From Piscicola geometra (Eukaryota > Annelida > Clitellata > Hirudinida > Piscicolidae): a DNA stretch of 64,000 bases. The stretch is from contig OX030956.1 of the NCBI GenBank assembly GCA_943735955.1, positions 5,405,376 through 5,469,375 on the forward strand, read 5' to 3'. This document shows, piece after piece, positions 36,401-45,901 of the stretch (the first letter of the stretch is position 1; each line of letters opens with the position of its first letter). The notes below the pieces were generated by a model. That model was not told the origin of the DNA. It made no database searches and was given only the letters and a program-made list of their open reading frames with translations. Position numbers and translations under genes: made by a program.

Positions 36401-39400
36401 ATTTATTTGAAACCTCACCATCATTTTCTTAGTCGCCTGTCAAGTCGATTATACCCATGTCTTCTGCCCATTCAGCCCCTGCTGTTGAAGCATCCTTTTT
36501 GCTGTGTTTGGCATCCTTCGAGTCGCTCGACTTTGGCGAATCTGCAATCTCATAACACAGCACTGAGGTCGACAGCTTGGAGTCATTCTTTTTGCTCTGC
36601 ATGTCCTTCCAGCTGCCATCTTCCAGGAACTGTATCTCCGTCGAGTTGGGAGCCTGGTCGAGGATTTCCAGGAAAAGACCATCCACAATGAGCGAGTCGT
36701 AGCGAGTGGGCTTGTCACAAATGGGACATGTCCATGTGGGCTTCTTCTCATTCATCTGCAAGAAAGTTGCAGCATCGAAGCATTGCAAGTGGTTGCAGCT
36801 GACCGAGCGGATGGGAACTTTCATCTTCATCTTGCTGAGTGGACACAGGAGACAGATCTTGAGGCATGTGAAAGAGATTTCAGAGTCAAGAGATGCTGCA
36901 AGTTTCTCTTTGACAAGTGAACGCGTGTGGTCAGGGTGGTGGTAGGAGAGCTGTTGCAGTCTCTTGAGGAGGTCCTCACATTTTAGATGTTTGGCAAGAA
37001 TGATTGTGAAACAGTGTTTTTGCATGGGATCTTTACTCCATGTGAGATGAATGTCGTTCATGTGGTCAGGGTTGAGAATGCATGCAAACGTTATGTCAAG
37101 TGGATGATTTTCTCTTTTGGGCTGAAGAAGAACATTGCTTGGGACGTTGTAGCTGGGCAGAGTGATGATCTTGCCATTGACATGCACCACAAGGTCTTTC
37201 GGGTAGTTGTCCTCCTGGTCGCTCATCACCTCAGCAAGACAAAAGCGCAACAAGACCTGTTGCTGATACTCAACAAAAAAATAATTATTTATCATCCTTT
37301 TGTTTTTAATATAATTAACCTGAGATGCAGAGAGAGAGAATATATATCTAGAATATTGTATGAGTCCCTTATCTGACTTTGATTCGATTAATGTTGGTTT
37401 CACTATTTCTGAAAATAATTCGTAAAAAAGAAGTGGCATAAACTTAATTTCTGGAAAGGGTTTCAACTTGGAGAGACTATCTTTTTTCAGCGGTTTCACG
37501 GTAGTTTTTATAGTTTCGTTAGAAAGTTTCTCTTCCGTTATTGCTTTTTTAGATTTTGATCGTGTAACTCTTACTTCCGACTCCATTTTAATTTTTGAAT
37601 ATTAAAATTCCCAATTTTCAGTCTATTTACACATATTTATAGAGGGAGTAAATATGAAGCGTATTAACGGACTTAAAATAAGATAAAGGCGGTAATTCAA
37701 TGGACCTGACTAAATGAAACTAAATTAAATACAAAAATATTTTTAAATTATGGATTTTGTTAAAATCTCATTTTTATGATTTTAAACATAAAATATATGA
37801 ATTACTCAATTTGTATATTAAGATTGGAAATTTTATGAAACTAATAAATATCATTTATCAAGGGCGGCGATCTTTTGCAAACCTTGGGGAGGTCCTAACC
37901 AGCATGGACGATCCTGGGGGGTCCGGACCTCTCATCCCTTCACATTGAAAAAATAATGTTAATTTCTGTTTTTAGACGAATATTTAATTAAGCAATGAAA
38001 AGTTTATTTTAGACAGCTATAACTATAACTACACATACAATGTATTAATATGTACAAATTCTTTTATGCCAGGTTTGACGATTATGTTCGCATCAAAACA
38101 AGATTGTAAAAATGGTTTTATTGAAAAAAGTGGGAGGGTCCACGTTAAGGCGTTTTTTCACTACCAAAAAAGAAGGGGTCCAGAAGGGGTATATATATAA
38201 TATAAATATTATATGTATTGATTACATCTTATTAAGTATACAACTTGTATTACAAGATGTTATTTTCAGTGAATACCCATTTTTGAATCAATTTATTTTC
38301 ACAAAAGATAAAAAAACGTTTCTATTTATCTTGAAACTTCAAAATATCTATAATTTTTACTTGAGAAAATATGAATAATAAAAATTAAACTGCGAAAATT
38401 TCAAAATAAGCAGTTGCGCATCGTCTTCTCACTTTCTCATCCATAACTGTAGAATCCAATGAAAAAAAAAGTCAAGATGGTTAGTTACAGATTAAGATGC
38501 TGTAGAAATTGTCACACTGAGCCTTGGGTGTTCCACAAAGTCTCTATTCACCATCTTTACACTATTTAAAAAAATCTCTCACGCGTGTGAGGCCAGATTT
38601 AAGTGTGTTTAAGGTCTACAACCAGTTTTCTGTGCCGAGTTAACTCCCTTAGCTTTTGTCAAGCCATTGACGACACCACAAGGCAATAGTGGGGAAAAAA
38701 ATATATCAATCAAACAATCACTAAATATTTGTTTAGTGCCCTTTACGAAGCGAACAAAAGTGCTCAGCCATCACGTTCCGAACAAATGTGTTTTCAGGCC
38801 TCGACGGAAAGCTATGAGTGACTTAGTTGAAGTTAGAGAAAAGGGTAAAGAATTCCCTTAAAAAAGACCACAGTATGAAAAAAAAAGTTTAGCAAAAGAG
38901 TGTTTAACTGAAAAACGAAAAGAACGCTTTAAGGTCGAAGATTTCAGACCAGATTTAGTGGGTTGTTTAATTAGATTTGTAAGATAAATTGGGGCATTAC
39001 AGTTATGAATTTTAAACATATTTAGGCATATTTTAAAAATCACTGTAGATCTCAAAGGTAACCAATGTAATAAACGAAGATAAGAAGAAATATGAGAAAA
39101 TTTAGGATCACGATCAAAAGACGAGCAGCACAATTAAAGACTTTACTTAGAGGAGATATAGTAGATACATGAGGACCATATATATGAGTTCATTTTTTTC
39201 AGGGTTTAGTTTGAGAAACATAGATGAAGCCCAAGAAATTATAGATTGAAGAAAGAGAGTTATTTTATTAACAGCAAGGTCAAGAGAAGTCAGTGAAAGA
39301 TAGATAAATATAGGAGTCGTCAGCATAAAGTTGACTATCTAAGGGAGGTGAAGAAATAATATAAGGTATTTCCGAGGTGTAGAGAAAAAAAAGTAAGGGG

Positions 39401-42083
39401 CCAAGGATTGAGCCCTGTAGAACACCATAAGATAAAGAAACAGAAGAAGAACGAGAAAATTCTATTAATAAGTTCGCTCAGAAAGATATTATTTAAGCCA
39501 GTTAAGGTAAGATCCAGAAATATTAAATCAAGAATCTAGAACATTTAGTAAAAGAGGATAATCTTACTGAAGTGCTTCTTCAGTCATCCAATAATCCTTC
39601 GAAGCTTCAAAAATGTCTTATAAATCAGCTCTAAATTAAATTTATATTCAAAAATAAACTATGATAAATCATTATAAAAGAGCAATGGTCGATATTCTAA
39701 ACATTCTTAAATCCGTTAAAACGGAATGAGTAATAAAGTCAAGACTAAATAAAAAAATGATTAAAATTATACAATTTAGACTTTACTCAAATTATGAAAT
39801 TCTCTAAATGGAAATACATTTTTTAAACGTTGATTCTTTTTATACAACATGGACTGTATTTAAATTCTGACTTAGCACTCTCCCAAATTCATGGTAAATA
39901 GATCGTATACTATAATTGTCGTGTTTAATAACCTTGTTGGCTAATTTTTCATTTATTTAATGAAATATTTTCAATTAAAAATGGTTATCATATTTATGTT
40001 ATCATCCTTACTCTTTATAAATAATATTGCAGGTAGCTGTGAAAGCGGTGAAAAAGAGTAGATGCTGTAAGGAAGTTCATATGAACAAGTATATTAGGAG
40101 GGAAGCGAAGATTTTACAGAAAGTTAACTTATGTTTTGATCATTTAAAATTGATATAAATTAATCTCAATATACGAAATTGTGTGTTCAAGTATTATATA
40201 TATCTCATGTAAAATTATAAAAATAACTTTAGTTCATATTCAAAAAAACTAAAAAAACTTCTTTTTTTCCAGTTAAAACACAAAAATATAGTAAAGTTTG
40301 TGGATTTTATAGAATCATCGAAATTCATTTATTTGGTCTTGGAGATGATTGATGGAAAGACTCTATTGGATGAGATAAGAGAAAAGTCAAAACTTGACGA
40401 AAAAACAACAAAGAACTATGTTTTACACATAACAAAAGGCCTCCATTTTATACATTCTAAATTTGTCATTCATAGAGATTTGAAAGTCGAGAACATTTTG
40501 GTATCGAAACAAGGAGTTATCAAAATAATTGGTCAGTTTGGTAGTTTAATTAATTTTTTTTTATTTTAATAAAATTCTTAAACCATAAGAAAGTTTATGA
40601 AATTATAAAAGTCTTTTTTTTAAAATACCATTCTAGATTTTGGTCTTAGCACCTGCAGACTTCCAGCGGATAGATCCATTAACAGCCCACAGAAAGAAAG
40701 CCGTCATTCCGATGACAAAAAAGATAAAAGTAACAAAAGTCGATTACAAAACTTTTGCAATTTTTCGGAAAAATGCACTTCATTTGGCTTCAAAAACTAC
40801 CATAGATCCATTTGTTCTATCTACAATCATTGTTTGGAAACTAATAATTTTGGCTGCAAAAACCAGAAAATGAATGTTAACAAAACTATTCGCAAAACAA
40901 ACAGTCAAAACGTTACAACTAGCCGTAACAACAACCACAACGATTTCAGCAATTACAGCAACAATTACAACCACAACTACAACCACACCGACCGCAAAGC
41001 GACTTCAACTCAGTGCGGCAGTCCAGCGTACGCCTCTCCAGAACTTCTGCAAAACAAACCTTACGACCACAAGACTGACTTATGGAGCCTGTGAGTCTGG
41101 TGATTGTGGCGATGACAATGAAGATACCTTTTCATTAGGATGTTTGTAACAAAATTTGTTACTATGTTTGTAGCAAAATGTGTTACGATGTTTGTAGCAA
41201 AATGTGTTACGATGTTTGTAACCAAATGTGTTACGATGTTTGTAATGCGGACGTATGAAGTGGTTGAAAAGAAATGTATCGCACAAATACTTTTTGAGTC
41301 CTTGTCCCAGACCTTAATATAATTTTACCGTTAAAACTTAAATAAAATACTGACAAAAAACTACCCAATTATTATATTCTCAGTGTACATCAGCCACCAT
41401 GGGCGGCGATTTTGAGGGGGTTCGGACCCCAGGTAGTGAAAGGGTCCACCATTATGGTCTGGACACCAAGACCCCCCCAGAATCACCGCTCTTGTCAGCC
41501 ACTAAAACTACGACAACAAACTTGTTCAACAGAGGTGTGGTGATGCATGTTCTACTCAGCGGGGAACTGCCCTTCACCGTCCACCCATTTTCCCTTGAAG
41601 CACTTATCGAAAAGATTAATAACGGCCAGATCAATCCCATAAGAACAAAGCTCTCTTGCGGTGACAAACATATTTTATTTTATTTTCCCAGTTAGGGTTA
41701 TGTTATATTAACTTTATAAAGTTAATATAAGTATTATAAAGGTATATTAAACTTTATAAAGTTAATATAAGTATTATAAAGGTATATTAAACTTTATAAA
41801 GTTAATATAAGAATTACAAAGGTATATTAAACTTTATAAAGTTAATATAAGTATTATAAAAGTATATTAAACTTTATAAATGATTAATGATTAATAGAAA
41901 CTTATAAATAATATGACCGCCCCATGATATATCTTACATCTCCCCAAACAAAACTTTAAAGAATGCAAGGACTTGTTGATGGGATTGTTGAGGGTGGAGA
42001 CAGAAGAGAGGCTGGATGCTGAGAAGACACTAAAACACACCTGCTTCAGTGTATCACCGAAGAGGGGTTCGTGCTGTATTTGA
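33412..42083 (+). CDS. HUNK-like (AMPK-related) Ser/Thr protein kinase, 415 residues, 7 exons
   Basis: Plus-strand exons in phase: 33412-33495, 35497-35607, 40033-40122, 40273-40531, 40637-41090, 41533-41660, 41962-42083. The kinase core is complete. It has a Gly loop LGQGSFSKV (46-54), VAVK lysine 69, helix-C RREAKI, HRDLKVEN (162-169), DFG (182-184) and GSPAYASPE (309-317). GDYVLGRVLGQGSFSKVKEG, VHILTGEK and LPFTVHPFSLEALIEK match human HUNK (LPFTVEPFSLRALYQK). Between DFG and SPE there are about 130 residues, against about 24 in HUNK, and the extra block is Asn/Lys/Ser-rich. The C-lobe ends at ETEERLDAEKTLKH and the protein stops soon after, so the long HUNK C-terminus is missing. Intron 1 holds an antisense tRNA, and intron 2 (4.4 kb) an antisense PIAS copy and a LINE fossil. 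The start is the only ATG in the first exon's frame after a stop. Confidence 0.87.
35314..35384 (-). tRNA. trnG-GCC: tRNA-Gly(GCC)
   Basis: On the minus strand the sequence starts GCATCGGTGGTTCAGTGGTA and ends GGTTCGATTCCCGGCCGATG plus C and an A discriminator. The seven-base acceptor stem (GCATCGG/CCGATGC) pairs fully, the A and B boxes are intact, and the anticodon loop carries GCC (CTGCCAC). A T run follows the 3' end as an RNA polymerase III terminator. The gene lies antisense in intron 1 of the HUNK-like kinase. Confidence 0.97.
35961..36015. repeat. 55-bp near-perfect palindrome
   Basis: Two 27-base arms around a single base pair with only one mismatch (TCTTCTTTGAATATCG... against TCTTCTTCGAATATCG...). 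It lies in intron 2 of the kinase gene. Confidence 0.9.
36429..37586 (-). CDS. Short PIAS-like SUMO E3 ligase copy, intronless, 385 residues
   Basis: A single open exon encodes a PINIT-type region (about residues 45-190, with LLRFCLAEVMSDQEDNYPKD and HPLDITFACIL) and a full SP-RING (about 238-292: CPLSKMKMKVP, SCNHLQCFDAATFLQM, TWTCPICDK). It ends directly after a SUMO-interaction motif (GIIDLTGD) at a TAA. It lacks the N-terminal SAP domain and the acidic C-terminus of the copy at 43870-45504. Several blocks, above all the last 500 bases, are almost identical at DNA level between the two copies, while the N-terminal third differs. It lies antisense inside intron 2 of the HUNK-like kinase. 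PIAS proteins pass SUMO from UBC9 to nuclear targets, and the zinc and UBC9-binding residues look intact. It may be a working retrocopy or a recent partial duplicate. Confidence 0.85.
   Translation of the reverse strand: MESEVRVTRSKSKKAITEEKLSNETIKTTVKPLKKDSLSKLKPFPEIKFMPLLFYELFSEIVKPTLIESKSDKGLIQYSRYIFSLSASQVNYIKNKRMINNYFFVEYQQQVLLRFCLAEVMSDQEDNYPKDLVVHVNGKIITLPSYNVPSNVLLQPKRENHPLDITFACILNPDHMNDIHLTWSKDPMQKHCFTIILAKHLKCEDLLKRLQQLSYHHPDHTRSLVKEKLAASLDSEISFTCLKICLLCPLSKMKMKVPIRSVSCNHLQCFDAATFLQMNEKKPTWTCPICDKPTRYDSLIVDGLFLEILDQAPNSTEIQFLEDGSWKDMQSKKNDSKLSTSVLCYEIADSPKSSDSKDAKHSKKDASTAGAEWAEDMGIIDLTGD
37859..38150. mobile_element. MITE-family copy 3, right end decayed
   Basis: It starts CAAGGGCGGCGATC and continues with gtcctaaccagcatggacga and, about 220 bases on, tttgacgattatgttcgca. 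The same blocks in the same order occur in the copy at 42098-42405. The right terminal repeat is not recognisable. Confidence 0.7.
38640..39560 (-). mobile_element. Degenerate non-LTR (LINE) retrotransposon, reverse transcriptase 3' part
   Basis: On the minus strand, broken by stops and frameshifts, are GVLQGSILGPLLFFLY, then QLYADDSYIYLSF (the YADD catalytic motif of reverse transcriptase), then SYLRLLHWLPLRSTVIFKI and, beyond a stop, NSLPFSLTSTKSLIAFRR. This order is the usual C-terminal part of CR1/L2-like LINE proteins. The 3' end runs into a GATTGATT-type tail (38695-38725). The copy is 5'-truncated and dead. It lies antisense in intron 2 of the kinase gene. Confidence 0.85.
41147..41250. 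repeat. 24-bp tandem repeat
   Basis: About four to five copies of a unit like gttacgatgtttgtagcaaa plus atgt lie in kinase intron 5. Confidence 0.9.
41398..41494. mobile_element. 97-bp MITE with 8-bp target duplication (copy 2)
   Basis: The ends CATGGGCGGCGATT and, inverted, CAAGAGCGGTGATT match at most positions. TCAGCCAC stands directly outside both ends (41390-41397 and 41495-41502). It sits in kinase intron 5, 38 bases before the acceptor of exon 6. Confidence 0.83.
41697..41881. repeat. About 40-bp tandem repeat with internal palindrome
   Basis: Four to five copies of aactttataaagttaatata plus agtattataaaggtatatt lie in kinase intron 6. Each contains the palindrome AACTTTATAAAGTT. Confidence 0.95.
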
Positions 42084-42097
42084 GGCTCTGAAATAGT

Positions 42098-42405
42098 CTG
42101 CTGCAAATCTTGGGGGCGGGGGGTCCTAACCAGCATAGACGATTCTGGGGGAGGGGGGATGGGGTCCAGACTTCCTTTCCCCCCCTTAAAAAAACCTTTT
42201 TTGATCTTATTTTTTGATACGACTATCAAAGTAAGCGAAGAATAGTTTGGTTTTAGACCGCTATCACTATAACTACACACACTTACAACGTATTACAATA
42301 TAAACATTTTTTATGCCTTGGTTGACGATTATGCTCGTATCAAAACGAGTTTTAAAATGTTTTTATTGAAAAAGATGGGGTCCGGAACCCACGACCGCCC
42401 ATGTT
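42098..42405. mobile_element. MITE-family copy 4, left end decayed
   Basis: It shares internal blocks with the copy at 37859-38150 and ends in CGACCGCCCATG, the inverse of the family terminus CATGGGCGG. It starts only about 15 bases after the kinase stop codon, so it probably lies in the 3' UTR. Confidence 0.7.
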
Positions 42406-43869
42406 AACTATTATATACTTTCACATTCATTAATAGGCAAACTTATTCGCAAAAAAATATTTCACCTTCAGAAGCTTCAAGATCAAAATGAAGAAACTGG
42501 ACAACACGAAACAAGGTCTTTCGGATAGTAGTTGTTTTCCTGGTTACTAGATGGACAGACGTCTCACACAGCCTTTTAGTACGATCGCTCACCAACGCCA
42601 TTTTGTGTTCTTTGAAGCTTGCGTAACTTACGACACATAATCAATTTTATTGCAATTTATTTGACTAAATTGATTTAGTTTGACCATGAATTGAAAATTC
42701 CACCAGGACTTTAATGATATCTTTGGTTAGCAGCTGCCATTTTGGCAGCCGCTCAAATAAATTTGTAGAATAAACGGTTTTGGGTATAATATATTAAAAT
42801 TTTAGAATCTTAAGTCTAAATAAAAATTAAATTTAATTAATTAGAATGTTTTTAGTGCGAATGTTGGTTGTTTTGAATCTGTCGTGACCAAGATGGCCGC
42901 AGGGAATCAAGTGAGCTGCGACAATCAATCAATCAAATCAATTTCTATGCGACATAAAGGAGAAATCCTTTCATAGCAGCAGCAGTAACAGCGTTGGCAA
43001 GGACTTCTCCTTCACCCTCTTTCGCAGCCTAGGCACCAGTGGCAAGACAGAAAATTGAGAAGAATGATGATTGTGTTTTGTTGTTTTGAGGATGATGTGG
43101 TGATGATTGTGCTGTGGTATGAGTGTTGGTATTGTAGTGATGATTGAATTTTTTATTTGTGGTGATAGTGATTTTTTGGCGGAGATTGTCATGTTGGTGT
43201 GGGTGAGGTTGGATTATTGAGGTTGATTGTTTGTTTTTTTATATATATACATATATTGGTAGTGGTCTAAAAACCGTTTTATTTAACAAATTTATTTGAA
43301 GAGCGCCTTTGTTCACTTAGCAAAGGGCGCTATACAAATCATTAGTGATTGATTGATGAATGAGCGCTCTTGAGGTTGAGGAAATAGCGCTTTAGAAATC
43401 TATTTGATTGATTGACTTAGTGCGCTAAAAAATTTTTGATTGTGTGCGAGGTTTATTGAAAAAATAAAAGTATATCGTTTGCTTCTTACCATTCAAATAT
43501 TATTTGTTATTGAAGAGTTAAAACCATTTTAAATTTCGAAATAATTTCCCATTCTCTAAATAACTTGTTCCAAGTAAATAAAAAAAAGTAATAATTATGA
43601 AATAATTAATAGTAAGATGATGTGGTGAACATGAAACAAATTTATGAAAAACCATAATGAAATAAGTATTAATCACAGGTCCATTCACAGAAAAGACCAT
43701 AGAAAATAAATTGTCAAATCAATTGATAACATCAAAGAATAGAATGCACAAGAGTTACCTTACATTCATGATGAAACACACACAAAAAAAAAGTTTTAAA
43801 GTGATGACAGTTCAGTGTGATAAAAAATAGGGAACACAAGTCCATGATATCCTTGTAGGATTGCTAGAG
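42406..43869. other. Gene-free stretch between kinase and PIAS
   Basis: No gene is seen. It contains a LINE-type 3' tail on the plus strand at 43318-43360 (gggcgctatacaaatcatta then GATTGATT) and an inverse one at 42922-42950 (CAATCAATCAAT). Confidence 0.5.
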
Positions 43870-45504
43870 TCACATGGGCGAGAGGTCAGGTGGCTCATTG
43901 TAGGTTGGTGAGAAGAGGAGAGTGTGTGTCGGGTCGAGGAAGGGCAGGTCTGGACTAAAGACTGACTCGACCATCTTCATGCCTGCCTTCTTCTTCTTCT
44001 TCGAGAGGTCGTACGGAGGCAGTGAGGAAGATGAAGTGGAGGAAACGTAGCCTGCGGAATCGATGGTCGGTTCGTATGAAATGTCTTCCTCCTCGTCGGA
44101 GTCGCCTGTCAAGTCGATCATATCCATGTCTTCTGCCCCTCCAGCCCCTGCTGTTGCTGCATCCTCTTTGCTGTGCTTGGCATCCTTTGACTCGAGCACA
44201 ATGGTTTCCTTCGAGTCGCTCGACTTTGGCGAATCTGCAATCTCATAACACAGCACTGAGGTCGACAGCTTGGAGTCATTCTTCTTGCTCTGCATGTCCT
44301 TCCAGCTGCCATCTTCCAGGAACTGTATCTCCGTCGAGTTGGGAGCCTGGTCGAGGATTTCCAGGAAAAGACCATCCACAATGAGCGAGTCGTAGCGAGT
44401 GGGCTTGTCACAAATGGGACATGTCCATGTGGGCTTCTTCTCATTCATCTGCAAGAAAGTTGCAGCATCGAAGCATTGCAAGTGGTTGCAGCTGACCGAG
44501 CGGATGGGAACTTTCATCTTCATCTTGCTGAGTGGACACAGGAGACAGATCTTCAGGCATGTGAAAGAGATTTCAGAGTCAAGAGATGCTGCAAGTTTCT
44601 CTTTGACAAGTGCACGTGTGTGGTCCGGGTGGCGGTAAGAAAACTGGCGCAGTCTTTTTAGAAGAATCTCACAGTTTAGACGGTTAGCTAGAATGACTGT
44701 GAAGCAGTGGTTCTGCATGGGGTCTTTGCTCCATGTGAGATGGATGTCGTTCATGTTGACAGGGTTGAGGACGCATGCAAATGTTATGTCAAGCGGTCGA
44801 CTCGGTCTCTTAGGTTGAACAGTGGCATTGCTTGGGACGTTGTAGCTGGGCAGAGTGATTATCTTGCCATTGACATGCACCACAAGGTCTTTCGGGTAGT
44901 TGTCCTCCTGGTTGCTTGTCACCTCAGCAAGACAAAAGCGCAACAAGACCTGTTGCTTGTACTCCACCACACAATCATTCGTTAGCAGCTCAGACTCTCG
45001 AATATGCTTAACCTGAGCCGGAGTGAGAGAAAATACATACCTAGCGTAATGTGTGTGACCTATGTCGGATTTTGTTATGATAGCTGTTGGCTTCATCAGC
45101 TCTGTAATGAAGTCATAGAAAGGCAATGACTTTAGAGTTACATTAGGAGAATATGCCACGTTATGGAGACTATCCGTTTCCATTAGAGACTTTTTAGCTC
45201 TGTTTGTATTTGGAGCACTCACTCTTGAAGATTGTAATCTGGTGTTGGATGATGCTGGCAAGCAATCTTTTAAGAGTGGCTCAATTCCATTTTTCTTGGT
45301 AATTTCGATTATCTTCTTTTCTAAGATGGAGGATTCAGGATGGCCCAACAATGAAGAAGTATCAATTAGTTTCAGCACTTGTTCCAACAAATCGTTTTTC
45401 CGTCCTTTCGAGTTTTTTTTTAAACACATCAACAAATGTTTTAGATCATTATACTTGAAATCTTTTACCAACTTTTTCAAGTCTTTCCCTTGAAACCTAT
45501 TCAT
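43870..45504 (-). CDS. PIAS: PIAS-family SUMO E3 ligase, intronless, 544 residues
   Basis: A single exon encodes the classical PIAS order. A SAP-like DNA-binding helix pair is at about residues 10-48 (FKYNDLKHLLMCLKKNSKGR). A PINIT region runs from about 126 to 270 (LLRFCLAEVTSNQEDNYPKD, QPKRPSRPLDIT). The SP-RING spans about 318-372 (CPLSKMKMKVP, SCNHLQCFDAATFLQM, EKKPTWTCPICDK). The SUMO-interaction motif is MDMIDLTGDSDEEED near 460. Vertebrate PIAS genes have many introns, so this looks like an old retrogene or total intron loss. It should act in the nucleus with UBC9 to attach SUMO to transcription factors and chromatin proteins. The C-terminus is Ser/Pro-rich and shorter than in human PIAS1 (651). 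The start is the ATG just before the SAP region. The gene is head to head with pinin, 397 bases apart. Confidence 0.92.
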   Translation of the reverse strand: MNRFQGKDLKKLVKDFKYNDLKHLLMCLKKNSKGRKNDLLEQVLKLIDTSSLLGHPESSILEKKIIEITKKNGIEPLLKDCLPASSNTRLQSSRVSAPNTNRAKKSLMETDSLHNVAYSPNVTLKSLPFYDFITELMKPTAIITKSDIGHTHYARYVFSLTPAQVKHIRESELLTNDCVVEYKQQVLLRFCLAEVTSNQEDNYPKDLVVHVNGKIITLPSYNVPSNATVQPKRPSRPLDITFACVLNPVNMNDIHLTWSKDPMQNHCFTVILANRLNCEILLKRLRQFSYRHPDHTRALVKEKLAASLDSEISFTCLKICLLCPLSKMKMKVPIRSVSCNHLQCFDAATFLQMNEKKPTWTCPICDKPTRYDSLIVDGLFLEILDQAPNSTEIQFLEDGSWKDMQSKKNDSKLSTSVLCYEIADSPKSSDSKETIVLESKDAKHSKEDAATAGAGGAEDMDMIDLTGDSDEEEDISYEPTIDSAGYVSSTSSSSLPPYDLSKKKKKAGMKMVESVFSPDLPFLDPTHTLLFSPTYNEPPDLSPM

Positions 45505-45901
45505 ATTTCAGCTTTCAAGGCTCTTTTTATTATTTCTGAAAGATCGAAATAGTGAAGCGGCAACCACTTTAGACATTAAAAAGAAAGAAGCATAAATGAT
45601 AAATAAAAAAGAATAGAATATTTATTAAGTTTTAATTTTTCATTCTATCATAATTTATGAGTTTTTTTATTAAATAAAATTTTCTAAATGATTTGATACT
45701 TGTTAAACTTATGATTTAATTTTTTGTATTAATTTTTTATTACAGTAATACTTAAAAAAAATTTAATCAAATATTTCAAACAAATTATTTTAAAAATCAT
45801 CTATATCCAGCGTTAATTTGTACACTCTGTTAATGTTTAATATCGCTTTCATAAATATTCCTAAACCTTTAATATTTTAATTATTACAGTTATTTATCAA
45901 G
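45505..45901. promoter_or_regulatory. Divergent intergenic spacer, probable shared promoter of PIAS and pinin
   Basis: Only 397 AT-rich bases separate the PIAS start (minus) from the pinin start (plus). Both 5' UTRs and any promoter must lie here. No clear TATA box or CpG cluster stands out. Confidence 0.5.

Noticed and set aside
44022..44661. Plus-strand open frames opposite PIAS
   Set aside because: Shadows of the conserved minus-strand SP-RING coding region; the same shadows appear opposite the other copy.
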